Program-made: the position numbers and the translations under genes
Assembly (NCBI GenBank): GCA_943328975.2
Contig: CALQCC020000007.1
Location: forward strand, 62,001 to 126,000
Length of the DNA: 64,000 nt
Direction: 5' to 3'
Source: Bordetella parapertussis
GTDB lineage: Bacteria > Acidobacteriota > Terriglobia > Bryobacterales > Bryobacteraceae
Part shown: one piece after another, positions 35,923 through 45,336 of the stretch
How positions within the stretch are numbered: the stretch's first letter is position 1
Layout of the letters: each line of letters starts with the position of its first letter
Notes under the pieces: generated by a model
What the model was told of the DNA's origin: nothing
Seen by the model: only the letters and a program-made list of their open reading frames with translations
The model's database searches: none

Positions 35923-38896
35923 TCTCTTCCTCGCGCCCTTCTGGACACAGCCCGCCGTAAAAGGAACACTTCTTGCACTGCCCGCCAGGCCGCAACGGAA
36001 ATTCCATCCGCTCTTGCGCCTCTCGAAATCCCCTCACCCGTCCCCTCGCTTCCGCTAGATCCCTCGCACTCAGTCCGATTTCCACCGCCCGATCCGTTCG
36101 CACGTAATACAGCACCGCGCGATCCGGCACACGGCCCGCGTATTTCTCCAGCCCCAACGCGTACAAGCGCAGTTGCAGCGCGTAGTTCTCGGCCGATGCC
36201 TCATCGCGATCCGTCTTGTAATCGACCAACACCAACTCACCGGCTTCTTCGAACCACAGGTCTACCTGCCCGCGCAGGATCACGTCGTCGAGCTCGAACA
36301 AGAAATCGAATTCACGTTCGCTGCGCTGCGCCCCCACCGCGCGCTGGCCCCACTCGCTGGCCTCAAACTTCGCTGCTAACTTCTGCGCCTCGGGCGAATC
36401 GATCGACTGACCGGCGAGCAGAGCATGCACCGCAAGCCCCGTCGCAATCGCCCCCGTGCCCGGACCGTCGGGCTCCGGCTCCAGGCCCAAATAGCGCGAC
36501 AAGTAGTAACGCCTCGGGCACGCCTCAAACAGCGCCACGGAAGTGATCGACGCTGCGGACTCATACTGCCCATCCAGAACCGGCGGTGCGAGCAACTGTT
36601 CCGATTCTTCTGTGCGCTCCGTGTCGTTGCGGACAATCACCGGAGGCTCCCCCGCAATTTCTGCCAACGGTAGCGCCGATATCGCCAGCTTCTCCCAAGG
36701 CGATTTCTGTTTGCGCTCGGCGTGCGTTAAGACAAGCCGTTGCTCGGCGCGCGTCATGGCGACGTACAGCAACCGGCCTGCCTCGGCCTTCTCGCGAGAG
36801 CCGTCGCGTTCTTTGAGCCTTGCGTGCACAGCATCCGGGATACCCGCGCCCGACGCAGGATCGCGCCACTTTGCGCCTAGCCCCAAGTCGCGCGAAAACA
36901 GGAGCGCCGGCGTCCTCCGTTCCGGCCCCTTATGCAGCGCGCAAACGAAGACCACGGGAAACTCCAGGCCTTTCGCGCCATGAATCGTCATCACTCGCAC
37001 AACGTCCCCGGCTTCCGGCGGCGGAGCATCGGCCGTAGTCTTCGATTCGCGCAATGCTTCCAAGTCATCGAGTAACTCCGCCAGCGGACGCGGACGATTG
37101 CGGAACTCCCGCCGCACCCACGCCAGCAATTTCTCGACGTTCGCGCGCTGACGTTCGGTCAACGTTCCCATGTAACCGCATTCGTCCAGCGACTGCGCGA
37201 TCAAGCGGTCCGGCGCGACGAACCCGGCCAGTTGCCGCAGTTCGCCGAATCGTTCTTCAAACACGCGCCGCCAGCCGTCGCGACCCAGCCGATAAATCTC
37301 TGCGTCCGACAATCCCATGAACGGCCCGCGCAGCACGCCGATCAACGGCACTTCATCGAACACGTTCACCAAGGCCGCGAGCAACGCTAACAAATCGCGC
37401 GTCTCTCGAGCCTCTAAGAATCCGCGCCCACCACTCACCAGGAATGGGATGCCCGCGCGCTCGAAGGCATCCTCGAACGGCTCCGCTGCTGCGAGCGTTC
37501 GGACCAACACCGCGACATCCCCGTAGCTGAATGTCCCGACCTCCGCCCACTCGCGAATGCGCGCCGCAACCATCGCAGCCTCTACACCTGGCCCTTCTGC
37601 ACCGGTTCCGCAAAACCTCTCGACCACCAACCCCGGCTTTTCCTCGAACGTTCCGCGCGATTCCAGCGCGCGAGGCTCTATACCATCTTGCCCATCCAGC
37701 ATCTGCGCCACGACCTCGAGAATCTCAGGACGGCTGCGGTAGTTGTCGCGCAATTCGTCGACGGCCCCTCCTGCCGCAGTCACCGCCTCGCGATATTCTG
37801 CAAACACGTCCGGGTCCGCATGACGGAACCCGTAAATAGATTGATTGATGTCGCCGACGGCGAACAGCCTGGACTTCACTAGCTCCACCAATCGCCACTG
37901 GACGCGATTCGTATCCTGCAACTCGTCCATCAAGACTTCGTCGAACCGGCCTAAAGTCTCGCGCCGCACATCCGCATTCGATTCCAGCAGCCTCACCGCG
38001 AACTCTTCCAGATCCGAAAAGTCCACCGCAGCCTCACTCCGCTTGCGAGCGCGGTACGCCGCATCAATGCGTTCGAGGGCCGCACGCAACAGCGGGGGCA
38101 GGTCCGCATACCATTCGCCCAACCATTGCGCTTGCAATCGAGGCTTGATATCGTCTCGCAACCGCTTGGCCTCTGGATGCCGGTGCTTCACCAAACTCGG
38201 ATGAAACTCCGCCAATGTCTCCAGGTGCGTCCGCGTGATCGGCCCTTGGGGAAGACGCACAAACCTGGCGGCCCACTCCGCCAACTGCGTTCCCATCAAC
38301 GCCCGAGCAGCTTCCACCGCCTCGCCCCAAACATCGACTGCCGCAGGAGCCGCCGGAATCTCACGAGCCCCCGACACGCGCATCGCCTCGTAGATTTTCA
38401 GCAGGCTCGCCGCAAGATCATCCTGCCGACCGTCATCGCTCGTTGATAAATCCAGCGCCTCCAACAGCCGCCGCATCTCCACTGGATGCTCGGTGAACAA
38501 AGCGTCGAGCGCTTCCTCTGCCGCCTCGCGCGCCATACGCTCCGCCGACGCTTGTTCCAACACCGCAAAATCCGGAGCCAGCCCGGCCGCGATCGCGTTC
38601 TCTTTCAGCAGCCGCGTGCAGAAGCCGTGAATCGTCGAGACCCAGGAGCGCTCAACGCTCTCGCGCAACTCGGGGTTCGCAATAAAACGTTTTACCAGCC
38701 TTTGTTTTATTTCGATGGCTGCCTTCTCTGTAAAGGTCACTGCCAGAATCCTCGCGGGATCCACTCCGCGCTGTTCGACCAGCCACGCGAACCGCTCCGT
38801 CAAGACGCGTGTCTTCCCCGATCCCGGTCCCGCCACGACGCATACATCTTGGCCCGTGCGCTCGACGGCATGTTGCTGCTCCGGGGAAAGTTTCAT
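35858..38896 (-). CDS. AddA/RecB-like UvrD helicase-nuclease
   Basis: A 1012-residue superfamily 1A helicase with Walker A AGPGSGKT (about 22-29), motif Ia TFTEKAA, motif II DELQDTN, motif III GDINQSIYGFR, motif V VMTIHGAKGLEFPVVFV and motif VI VAMTRAEQRL. The C-terminal ~200 residues are a PD-(D/E)XK nuclease (LVLVDYKTD) with an Fe-S cluster set: CPRRYYL and CKKCSFYGGLCP. With AddB this makes the AddAB complex that resects double-strand breaks. It overlaps addB by 4 bases (ATGA). Confidence 0.92.
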   Translation of the reverse strand: MKLSPEQQHAVERTGQDVCVVAGPGSGKTRVLTERFAWLVEQRGVDPARILAVTFTEKAAIEIKQRLVKRFIANPELRESVERSWVSTIHGFCTRLLKENAIAAGLAPDFAVLEQASAERMAREAAEEALDALFTEHPVEMRRLLEALDLSTSDDGRQDDLAASLLKIYEAMRVSGAREIPAAPAAVDVWGEAVEAARALMGTQLAEWAARFVRLPQGPITRTHLETLAEFHPSLVKHRHPEAKRLRDDIKPRLQAQWLGEWYADLPPLLRAALERIDAAYRARKRSEAAVDFSDLEEFAVRLLESNADVRRETLGRFDEVLMDELQDTNRVQWRLVELVKSRLFAVGDINQSIYGFRHADPDVFAEYREAVTAAGGAVDELRDNYRSRPEILEVVAQMLDGQDGIEPRALESRGTFEEKPGLVVERFCGTGAEGPGVEAAMVAARIREWAEVGTFSYGDVAVLVRTLAAAEPFEDAFERAGIPFLVSGGRGFLEARETRDLLALLAALVNVFDEVPLIGVLRGPFMGLSDAEIYRLGRDGWRRVFEERFGELRQLAGFVAPDRLIAQSLDECGYMGTLTERQRANVEKLLAWVRREFRNRPRPLAELLDDLEALRESKTTADAPPPEAGDVVRVMTIHGAKGLEFPVVFVCALHKGPERRTPALLFSRDLGLGAKWRDPASGAGIPDAVHARLKERDGSREKAEAGRLLYVAMTRAEQRLVLTHAERKQKSPWEKLAISALPLAEIAGEPPVIVRNDTERTEESEQLLAPPVLDGQYESAASITSVALFEACPRRYYLSRYLGLEPEPDGPGTGAIATGLAVHALLAGQSIDSPEAQKLAAKFEASEWGQRAVGAQRSEREFDFLFELDDVILRGQVDLWFEEAGELVLVDYKTDRDEASAENYALQLRLYALGLEKYAGRVPDRAVLYYVRTDRAVEIGLSARDLAEARGRVRGFREAQERMEFPLRPGGQCKKCSFYGGLCPEGREEEISSGLIFGPPSSFLAPASSDS

Positions 38897-41442
38897 GCGC
38901 TCACCGCCTCTTTCACGCGCTCAATTGACTCTACGCGGCAGATGTCGCGGCACTCACACCAAACGCACTTCGACTGGTCCCTCGGATGCGCCGCAACACG
39001 ACCGGAAGTAATCTCGTCATGCACGCGAAGCACGGTTTGTTCCGCCGCACTGGCCACCTCCGCGACCGCGTCCGCCGTCATCTTTTCTCCAACGTCCAGG
39101 CCGGGAAGGTTCGCATGCCATCCATCCCACTTCACGCCCTTCTTCACGTGGCAAAACAACATGCCCGCGGGTTGCAGTCCAAACGCGCGTTCCGCAGCCA
39201 GAAGATAGACGCCCGCCTGTACAAAATTCCCGGCGGCGCTTTCTTCGATCCGTTCCTTCAGCTTTCCTTGGGCGCTGTATTTGTAGTCGATCACCAGGGC
39301 TCGGCCATCCGAGCTGACATCCATGCGATCCACGCGCCCCCGCAGCGACAGTCCTCCATGCAGAACGAATTTGAAATCTTCCTCAACGCGCGACGTCCAT
39401 CCCAACGCCACTTGTTCGTCACGGATGAAGGCTTCAAAATGCCGCAACAGTTCCAAGCGAACGGCCTCCATGCGATACGTTCGCGGCACACGCACCCTGG
39501 TGCATTCTGCTTCAAATGCCTGCTCCAAGATCGTGGAGCCGAGCAGCGGCATGCGCATCCATTCCGCCAACGCGTGGTGCAAGATGGAACCCTGCAACAA
39601 TACATCCAGACGATCCCTTGGAGCCTTTGGGCGCTCTCGCAAGCGGAGCGTCTTGCGCGAGAAAAACTGGAAGGGACATTGGATGTAGCTATCCACCGAG
39701 CTTGCGCTCAACATCTTATGTTGCGTCGCCAACCGCTCGTCCTGAATCGGCGCGGAACGAGGGATGACAACATGGCGCAACGGTACAGGCCGCACCGACC
39801 CGCCACATTCCGTCGCGGCAGCGCCCTGCAGAAAGAACGACGGCAACGTTTGCTGCCCTGCTTCGTCGAAGCGTGGATAACTCAACACCGTCTCACTAGT
39901 AGCGCGCGACGTTGCTAACGCAAACAGGAACCGTTCCTCGCGTTCGCGATCGGCCGCCGTATCCAGCCCCGCGCGCCGCAGCGCGGCATCGCCCACGATC
40001 GCATCCTCGCGATGATATTGCGGGAAGTGCCGTTCTGTGAGGCCGCAAACAAACACCAGCGGCAGCGACCATTGCCGAGCCTCATACGCATCCAACACAT
40101 GCACCACGTTTCGCCGTGCATCCGCGACTCGCAATGGTTCTTGCGTCAACACGCTTTCGACTTGTTTCCAGAACACCGCAAGCGGCATCCGGCCTTCGCC
40201 TTCGAACGCCAACGCGGTCGCGTCGAGAGCTTCGTCGAACCCTGCCGCTGCTGCCGACGTCGATCGCCAAGTTTGCACTCGATCCGCATCCGCCCGATCT
40301 TCCACGGCGAGTTCAGGGGCCCATTCGCGCAGTCTCTTCAGCCGAGCAGCCCACTCGATAGGCTCGAGTCGCGCTCCAGTGGCCAACCCGATTTCGTCGA
40401 CCCACCCGCGCGACGGCAAGCGCATCCGCATCTCGAAGTCGCGTTCGTCGCCTGCCTTCGTCGCGCCCAATCCCGACGCGGGCATCCGCAGTGCGCTCAA
40501 TAGCGGAGCGTGCTCCCAACCTGCCAACGCCGAGCGCACCAACGCCATACGGAATTGAATCGCAGGATGCGAGGCCAGCACGTCGATGAAGTAGCCGCGC
40601 GCCGGAATGCCGAAACGCGCCAGCGTGGTTTCCACTAACGATCCATACGGCTCACGCGAGCGCAGAACAATCCCTATCTCACGAAACTGCCGGCCCTGCG
40701 CGACTTGTTTCAAAATGCGGCGCGCGATTTCTTCCACCTCGCGCTCCATCGTTGCGCCGGTGAAGAGGGAACTTCGTGCGTCACTCACCGCCGTGTGGAC
40801 ACGCAACTCGTCGAACCCGCCCGCCAGCACGGCCTCGCGCGCCCGTTCCGCGCCGGACCATTCGGGCAAAGTGATGGTCAACTCCGTTCGATCCGACAGC
40901 ACCGCCACCAACGTCGATTCGCCCGCGGACAATTTGAAGAAGCCATCGAAAACAATGTGCGGAGGCAACGATACCCCGCCCTCGGCGATCCGCGATGCAG
41001 CAGCCGCAAGACGAGCATGCCGCGGAGCCATGTTGCGCGTGGCCAGATCGCGTTCCACTTCTGCGAACAATCGACCGACATCCTCCGGCATCCGCTTGCC
41101 TGAAATTTCCCCAAACAATCCCGCGAGCGAGCGCACCACTCCAGGGAATTCCATCACGTCGCGGAATCGTGCGGGGCGCACGCGGGCCAACGCTCGTTCC
41201 ATGCACAATTGCACCAGCGATGCGGGAGCGGCAGCGAAAGGAGAGTGCGTATCCAGGAACGCCGCGAGTGTTTGGATGGACTTCGGCCGGACGGCAGCGC
41301 CTGCGCGGACCAAGGAATGCCGCAAGTGTTCCGCCATGGTCGCGGTGGGAACAAGCAGTAAGGAACCTTCGCGCGCGCGGAACCGCTCCAACGCGGCTTC
41401 AGTGGTAGAGGAACCTGGCGAACCCGATATGAGTAGAGGCAA
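38893..41442 (-). CDS. AddB-like PD-(D/E)XK nuclease
   Basis: An 849-residue protein: an inactivated helicase-like N-terminal two-thirds without an intact Walker A, then a RecB-type nuclease (ALVIDYKYS with the catalytic Asp/Lys, QAGVYLLA) and Fe-S cysteines (YIQCPFQFF and CVWCECRDIC). TTG start at 41442, 3 bases after the Spy-like gene's stop. The nuclease in both subunits marks a dual-nuclease AddAB. Confidence 0.88.
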   Translation of the reverse strand: MPLLISGSPGSSTTEAALERFRAREGSLLLVPTATMAEHLRHSLVRAGAAVRPKSIQTLAAFLDTHSPFAAAPASLVQLCMERALARVRPARFRDVMEFPGVVRSLAGLFGEISGKRMPEDVGRLFAEVERDLATRNMAPRHARLAAAASRIAEGGVSLPPHIVFDGFFKLSAGESTLVAVLSDRTELTITLPEWSGAERAREAVLAGGFDELRVHTAVSDARSSLFTGATMEREVEEIARRILKQVAQGRQFREIGIVLRSREPYGSLVETTLARFGIPARGYFIDVLASHPAIQFRMALVRSALAGWEHAPLLSALRMPASGLGATKAGDERDFEMRMRLPSRGWVDEIGLATGARLEPIEWAARLKRLREWAPELAVEDRADADRVQTWRSTSAAAAGFDEALDATALAFEGEGRMPLAVFWKQVESVLTQEPLRVADARRNVVHVLDAYEARQWSLPLVFVCGLTERHFPQYHREDAIVGDAALRRAGLDTAADREREERFLFALATSRATSETVLSYPRFDEAGQQTLPSFFLQGAAATECGGSVRPVPLRHVVIPRSAPIQDERLATQHKMLSASSVDSYIQCPFQFFSRKTLRLRERPKAPRDRLDVLLQGSILHHALAEWMRMPLLGSTILEQAFEAECTRVRVPRTYRMEAVRLELLRHFEAFIRDEQVALGWTSRVEEDFKFVLHGGLSLRGRVDRMDVSSDGRALVIDYKYSAQGKLKERIEESAAGNFVQAGVYLLAAERAFGLQPAGMLFCHVKKGVKWDGWHANLPGLDVGEKMTADAVAEVASAAEQTVLRVHDEITSGRVAAHPRDQSKCVWCECRDICRVESIERVKEAVSA

Positions 41443-41445
41443 ACT

Positions 41446-41844
41446 CTACTTTGGCGCGACGGGGGCTGCGGGGTCAAGCCCCGTCATTTCCTCGAACTTC
41501 GCGCGCTGGTCTGCATTCAGAATTTCGAGTATCTTATTCTTGCCTGTGGCGCGCAAATCATCGATTTGATCGCGCAGCCGCATCTCTTCAATTTGCCCTT
41601 GCACGGCTTGATAGTAGTGCTGATAGTCGGCTAACACGGACGCTAACTTTTCCGTCTGCTCCGGGGAAAGTTTGAGCTCTGTGCGAAAGCGATCCAATAC
41701 GGCTTCCTGATTTGACGGAGCCTCAATGGGAGCTACCGCACGATGAATTTGTTCGTGCAAGCCGTAGCGCATGCCCAGCATGCCGGTACCAATGCCCGCA
41801 AGGAACACGCCAGCGAGCGTTATCACAATGCGAGGATTCGCCAT
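41446..41844 (-). CDS. Spy/CpxP-like periplasmic protein
   Basis: A 132-residue protein with one N-terminal membrane helix and a helical periplasmic part carrying two LTxxQ-like motifs (LSPEQTEKL, LNADQRAKF), the signature of Spy/CpxP and metal-sensor proteins. It lies 5 bases after the anti-sigma gene and directly before addB. In this position it could sense envelope or metal stress and feed the sigma factor; inference. Confidence 0.82.
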   Translation of the reverse strand: MANPRIVITLAGVFLAGIGTGMLGMRYGLHEQIHRAVAPIEAPSNQEAVLDRFRTELKLSPEQTEKLASVLADYQHYYQAVQGQIEEMRLRDQIDDLRATGKNKILEILNADQRAKFEEMTGLDPAAPVAPK

Positions 41845-41849
41845 TCGTC

Positions 41850-42329
41850 CTAGCGCTCCTGGTAACTGACCAGGCTCATCAACACCGCGCCGCTATTGGA
41901 GGCGTCCGCCCCCATCACTTCACTGGTGAAACCGGCGGTGGGATACAGCGGGTCCATTTCGACGGCGCTCTGCGCAACAAATACGTTGGGCTCGACCTGT
42001 TCACTGGAGACCAGGTACATTCCCATCAACATCGCAAACGCCAGCGAAGCCGTGGCTAAACGCCGGCCAATGAGAGAATCGGTGAACAGCGCCCAGATAG
42101 AAACCGGGCGCTGCATCTCGATCCGTTCCAACACGCGCGCGTAAAACCCGGGCCGGGGCTCAGCGTCGTCCAGAGACTTCCAGGCGTGCAGCAGTTCGTT
42201 CTGCGCGCGCATGGCGGCGGTTTCCTCGCGGCACTCGCCGCATTCCTTCAGGTGCACAGATACCTGATGACCCGCCGGCACGGTGCCCGAAAGCACTTCT
42301 TCCAGATGGTCTTGAATTAACCGATGCAT
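41850..42329 (-). CDS. Membrane-bound zinc-finger anti-sigma factor
   Basis: A 159-residue anti-sigma factor: N-terminal zinc motif H26-x3-C30-x2-C33 (HLKECGEC), linker, then one membrane helix near 88-108 (ASLAFAMLMGMYLVSS) and a short periplasmic tail. Paired with the sigma gene 81 bases upstream on the same strand. Confidence 0.87.
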   Translation of the reverse strand: MHRLIQDHLEEVLSGTVPAGHQVSVHLKECGECREETAAMRAQNELLHAWKSLDDAEPRPGFYARVLERIEMQRPVSIWALFTDSLIGRRLATASLAFAMLMGMYLVSSEQVEPNVFVAQSAVEMDPLYPTAGFTSEVMGADASNSGAVLMSLVSYQER

Positions 42330-42410
42330 GAATTACTTCCCTCACTCACAGTCACTTGCATCATGTTCGCGGGTCTCTTAACTATCGCCCGCTGTTCGTA
42401 TTTCATTACA

Positions 42411-43115
42411 CTACACATTCACAGCACTCCGAAATCGCCCCAGCCGCTGGGCGGCCTTGAGCAACTTCTGGCGCGTGCGGAACAACTTCACCTTGATAGT
42501 GTTTTCGTTCAGACCGGTCATCCCGGCCAACTCTTCCACGGAATGGCCTTCTACTTCTTTGAGTAGGATCAAATTGCGATCCTCCGGCGATACTTTCTCC
42601 AGAAGTTGTAAAACCAGATCCCGGTTCGCCAGCCGCGAATCCACGGGAGCGCCCCGGGAGATGGCCGGTTCTGACGCTTCCATGCGCTGGGCATCTTCCT
42701 GGCTGAAGTCACTCTCGTAGACCAGCTTGCGGACCTTCTTCTTACGCAGGTAGTCGTAGCACTCGTTCACCGTGATCTTGTAGACCCAGGTCAAAACCGA
42801 GCTGCGGAAATCGAAATTCTTGATCGAGAAGTAGACCTTCGCGAAAACCTGCTGCGCGATGTCTTCGGCGTCGTTGTGATTGCGCAGGATCCCGTAGATG
42901 ATCGAGAAGACTTTCGACTGGTAACGCTCGACAATCTCGCGGAACGCAAGTTCGTCGCCCGCCTGCACACGGCGGACGAGCGCTGCCTCGTCGCTTGTCT
43001 TGTGGTCCACGCGCGCTCTTGACCGCGTCTTCTCTTTGCTCGCGTCACCCACCCCCGGGAAATCCAGGACCCCGGTTATGCTCGCCGCATTTAAGATCGA
43101 TGTAGAGATCGACAT
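42411..43115 (-). CDS. ECF-type RNA polymerase sigma factor
   Basis: A 234-residue ECF sigma. Region 2: ILRNHNDAEDIAQQVFAKVYFSIKNF and LTWVYKITVNECYDYLRKKK; region 4: LLKEVEGHSVEELAGMTGLNENTIKVKLFRTR. It heads sigma - anti-sigma - Spy-like - addB - addA. A longer N terminus (about 45 residues) precedes region 2. Its promoter lies in the 122-base gap to the divergent A-type carrier gene. Confidence 0.93.
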   Translation of the reverse strand: MSISTSILNAASITGVLDFPGVGDASKEKTRSRARVDHKTSDEAALVRRVQAGDELAFREIVERYQSKVFSIIYGILRNHNDAEDIAQQVFAKVYFSIKNFDFRSSVLTWVYKITVNECYDYLRKKKVRKLVYESDFSQEDAQRMEASEPAISRGAPVDSRLANRDLVLQLLEKVSPEDRNLILLKEVEGHSVEELAGMTGLNENTIKVKLFRTRQKLLKAAQRLGRFRSAVNV

Positions 43116-43187
43116 GACACCCTACCGACGCGGCCCACCCCGTGGGGGTTTCACGATTTTCACCTCAACAATACCACCCAAATCAAA

Positions 43188-43217
43188 CTGGACCAAGATG
43201 GTCCCTTATGGTACAAT
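43188..43217 (+). promoter_or_regulatory. Sigma-70-type promoter for the A-type carrier gene
   Basis: Extended -10 TGGTACAAT (TACAAT at 43212-43217) with a weak -35 CTGGAC at 43188-43193, spacer 18. The start point would fall near 43224, just before the AGGAG ribosome site, leaving a very short leader. Confidence 0.5.
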
Positions 43218-43237
43218 GAAGGTCGAGGAGTAAAAGC

Positions 43238-43561
43238 ATGGTTCAACTTACTGAAACCGCCATTGGCAAAGTAGCCGAGATTCTTAGCGCGCAGGAGCCG
43301 AAACCGGCAGGTTTGCGCATCTCCGTCGTGGGCGGCGGATGCTCCGGCTTCAGCTATTCCATGGCCTTCGAAAACAGCCCCGGGATGCTGGACAAGACCT
43401 ACAAGTACGGCGACCTGCAGGTTTTCGTCGACCAAGCCAGCCTGTTGTACTTGGACGGCGTCGAAGTCGACTACGTCGAGACGATGGAAGGTTCGGGATT
43501 CAAGTTCAATAATCCCAACGTAAAGTCGACCTGCGGCTGCGGCAGTTCCTTCAGCGCGTAA
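43238..43561 (+). CDS. A-type Fe-S cluster carrier (IscA/ErpA-like)
   Basis: A 107-residue carrier that passes Fe-S clusters to target proteins. The three cluster cysteines are C35 (GGGCSGF), C99 and C101 (CGCGSSF). Ribosome site AGGAG. Stand-alone gene with its own promoter and a strong terminator. Confidence 0.95.
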   Translation: MVQLTETAIGKVAEILSAQEPKPAGLRISVVGGGCSGFSYSMAFENSPGMLDKTYKYGDLQVFVDQASLLYLDGVEVDYVETMEGSGFKFNNPNVKSTCGCGSSFSA

Positions 43562-43587
43562 GACTTACACGGATTCCAGCTATACAG

Positions 43588-43616
43588 GGCACCCCTCCGG
43601 GGGTGCCTTTTCTTTT
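43588..43616 (+). terminator. Intrinsic terminator after the A-type carrier gene
   Basis: Stem GGCACCCC/GGGGTGCC with a 4-base TCCG loop, then TTTTCTTTT. Classical Rho-independent form. Confidence 0.9.
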
Positions 43617-43688
43617 CGCTCTTCACTCCATGCCATTCGGCATATTTTCAGGGAAGAAATCTAAGCCGTTGGGCGTCCTATTGGTGCC

Positions 43689-44069
43689 ATGAGAATTGAC
43701 ACGACGACGCGGATCTTAGCCACCATGCTGTTGACGGGAGGCCAGATCGTTCTGGCGGGCGCCAAAACATCCAGCAAAAGCAACAGCTTAACCCCGGAAG
43801 CGGGATTTGCGAAGACGGTTCAGCCGTTCCTGTCGGCTCACTGCCTGGGGTGCCACAACGAGACCACCAAGACCGCGAGCCTGGATTTGCAGCAGTTCAC
43901 GTCGGTCGAAAGCGTACGCGCGAACCTGAAGGTCTGGAAAAAGGTTGCCTGGCGGTTACAATCCGGCGAGATGCCTCCAGCCAAGACCCCGCGCCCGAAG
44001 CTGGCGGCCCAAAAGGCGATGCTGAAGTGGGTGAACGCGGAACTGGCTCGGGCGGACGCCAAGAAGTAA
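43689..44069 (+). CDS. Small secreted planctomycete-type cytochrome c
   Basis: A 126-residue exported protein with signal peptide and a c-haem motif CLGCH, then LDLQQFTSVESVRANLKVWKKV and SGEMPPAKTPRP, which match the PSCyt1 domain found at the start of DUF1592-type proteins. Here the domain stands alone. It may carry electrons in the periplasm for the quinoproteins or DUF1592-type protein; inference. Confidence 0.85.
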   Translation: MRIDTTTRILATMLLTGGQIVLAGAKTSSKSNSLTPEAGFAKTVQPFLSAHCLGCHNETTKTASLDLQQFTSVESVRANLKVWKKVAWRLQSGEMPPAKTPRPKLAAQKAMLKWVNAELARADAKK

Positions 44070-44174
44070 CGGCTTGTGAACGATTAACGTCCCCGGCCTC
44101 ACGCTCGTCGTCGCTGTTTGAGGGCTGCGGTAGCTCGGTCAGAACCTAGAGGACTCACAGATATATCGCAGCCG

Positions 44175-44207
44175 AAAAAGGGCCCCCCCGAAGAAGGTGC
44201 CCTTTTT
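44175..44207. terminator. Bidirectional intrinsic terminator
   Basis: Stem AAAAAGGGC (44175-44183) / GCCCTTTTT (44199-44207) around a G/C-rich loop; T-run on both strands, between convergent genes. Confidence 0.8.
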
Positions 44208-44241
44208 ATTGATCGGAACAACCGACGCTCAATTGCTCGTT

Positions 44242-45195
44242 CTAAGGCCGGTTGGTATAGCTGACACAATCACCTTGGTTCTTGAAGGTCGGGTTATTGA
44301 AGATTGTCCAGCCGTCGTTTTTGCATTGCTCCTTGTTGGTAGGCGGACCAACCGGAGTTGGGCCGGAAGACAGAGTCAGATTGTCAAACAAGAATCCCTT
44401 GCCGACGTTGCCCGGGACTGCGCTCCCGCCAGTGCGGAAGAGCAGTGAGTCCACAGTGCGGGTTCCAGCTTCGGGTAAAGCCTCGTTGTCGTAGCGGAAG
44501 TAGTTCTCCCACGTGGTTCCGGTATGAACCAGAAAACCATCGATGTAAATTTTGACCACATCGTTGGACGGCCCATCCACAAAATCGATTGAGAACCGGA
44601 TGCGATGCGGGGTGGCCCGATTCAGGCCTGTTGCGACTTGGGTCTCTACGAAATTGGCGGGATTCCCTGTTCCTTGGACGTCATCGAAGAAGACATCCAG
44701 CCCACTCAGCCCATCTTCAAATCGCAAGTAGCTCATACGCGCTCCGTCTCCTCTATCCGGCGCAACGGACATGAGCATTCCGACCTGTTGGGCGGATGGA
44801 ACGGTGGAAGCAATGTCGAATGAAATGTCAAAGTGCGCCTGTCGAGTGCCCGCTGACATTCCTGCATTTGTCGCGGACGTTTCTCCAGCCTCATTTGCGA
44901 GAGATTTAGAGAACGTTTGATCGCCAAAACACCCGCTAGTGACCGCATTTGAAAGGCGGAGGCTTTGGGTAGCGAACGTCGTGTACCCGTAGGTATTGGA
45001 GGCTACTGCGTGGTCGTATGTGGCGCAACCGGAACCCGCGCTCCCCAAACTGCTCCAGCCATCCTGCAGATGAATCGAGCCGAGAGAGTAGGTTGGAGGT
45101 TCAAAATTGATACTTGAACTATCCGCGAAAGCGATCAACGGGGTGAGGCCGATGGCCACGCCCAAAGAGAGTGAGTAAGAGAATATCTTTTTCAT
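44242..45195 (-). CDS. Secreted jelly-roll-like protein with C-terminal two-Cys motif
   Basis: A 317-residue exported protein (signal MKKIFSYSLSLGVAIGL..., cleaved after AFA). The body is beta-rich and resembles a LamG/concanavalin-like fold (FDISFDIAS, RIRFSIDFVDG, VKIYIDGFLVHTG, FLFDNLTLSSG). The last ~30 residues carry a short disulfide motif (EQCKNDGW...FKNQGDCVSY) that recurs at the ends of secreted proteins in several phyla. Ribosome site AAAGGAC. Ligand unknown. Confidence 0.75.
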   Translation of the reverse strand: MKKIFSYSLSLGVAIGLTPLIAFADSSSINFEPPTYSLGSIHLQDGWSSLGSAGSGCATYDHAVASNTYGYTTFATQSLRLSNAVTSGCFGDQTFSKSLANEAGETSATNAGMSAGTRQAHFDISFDIASTVPSAQQVGMLMSVAPDRGDGARMSYLRFEDGLSGLDVFFDDVQGTGNPANFVETQVATGLNRATPHRIRFSIDFVDGPSNDVVKIYIDGFLVHTGTTWENYFRYDNEALPEAGTRTVDSLLFRTGGSAVPGNVGKGFLFDNLTLSSGPTPVGPPTNKEQCKNDGWTIFNNPTFKNQGDCVSYTNRP

Positions 45196-45336
45196 GTTGT
45201 CCTTTGGCCTTCTATTCAAACCACGCACTGCGTTTTGCCTGGCGGCATTCTCGCTACGACAGTCTACGGGCGAGGGACAATTCTCAGCAAGGGATCTTTC
45301 GTCGCCAACGAAGAGTACCCACGGTACCCATCCACA

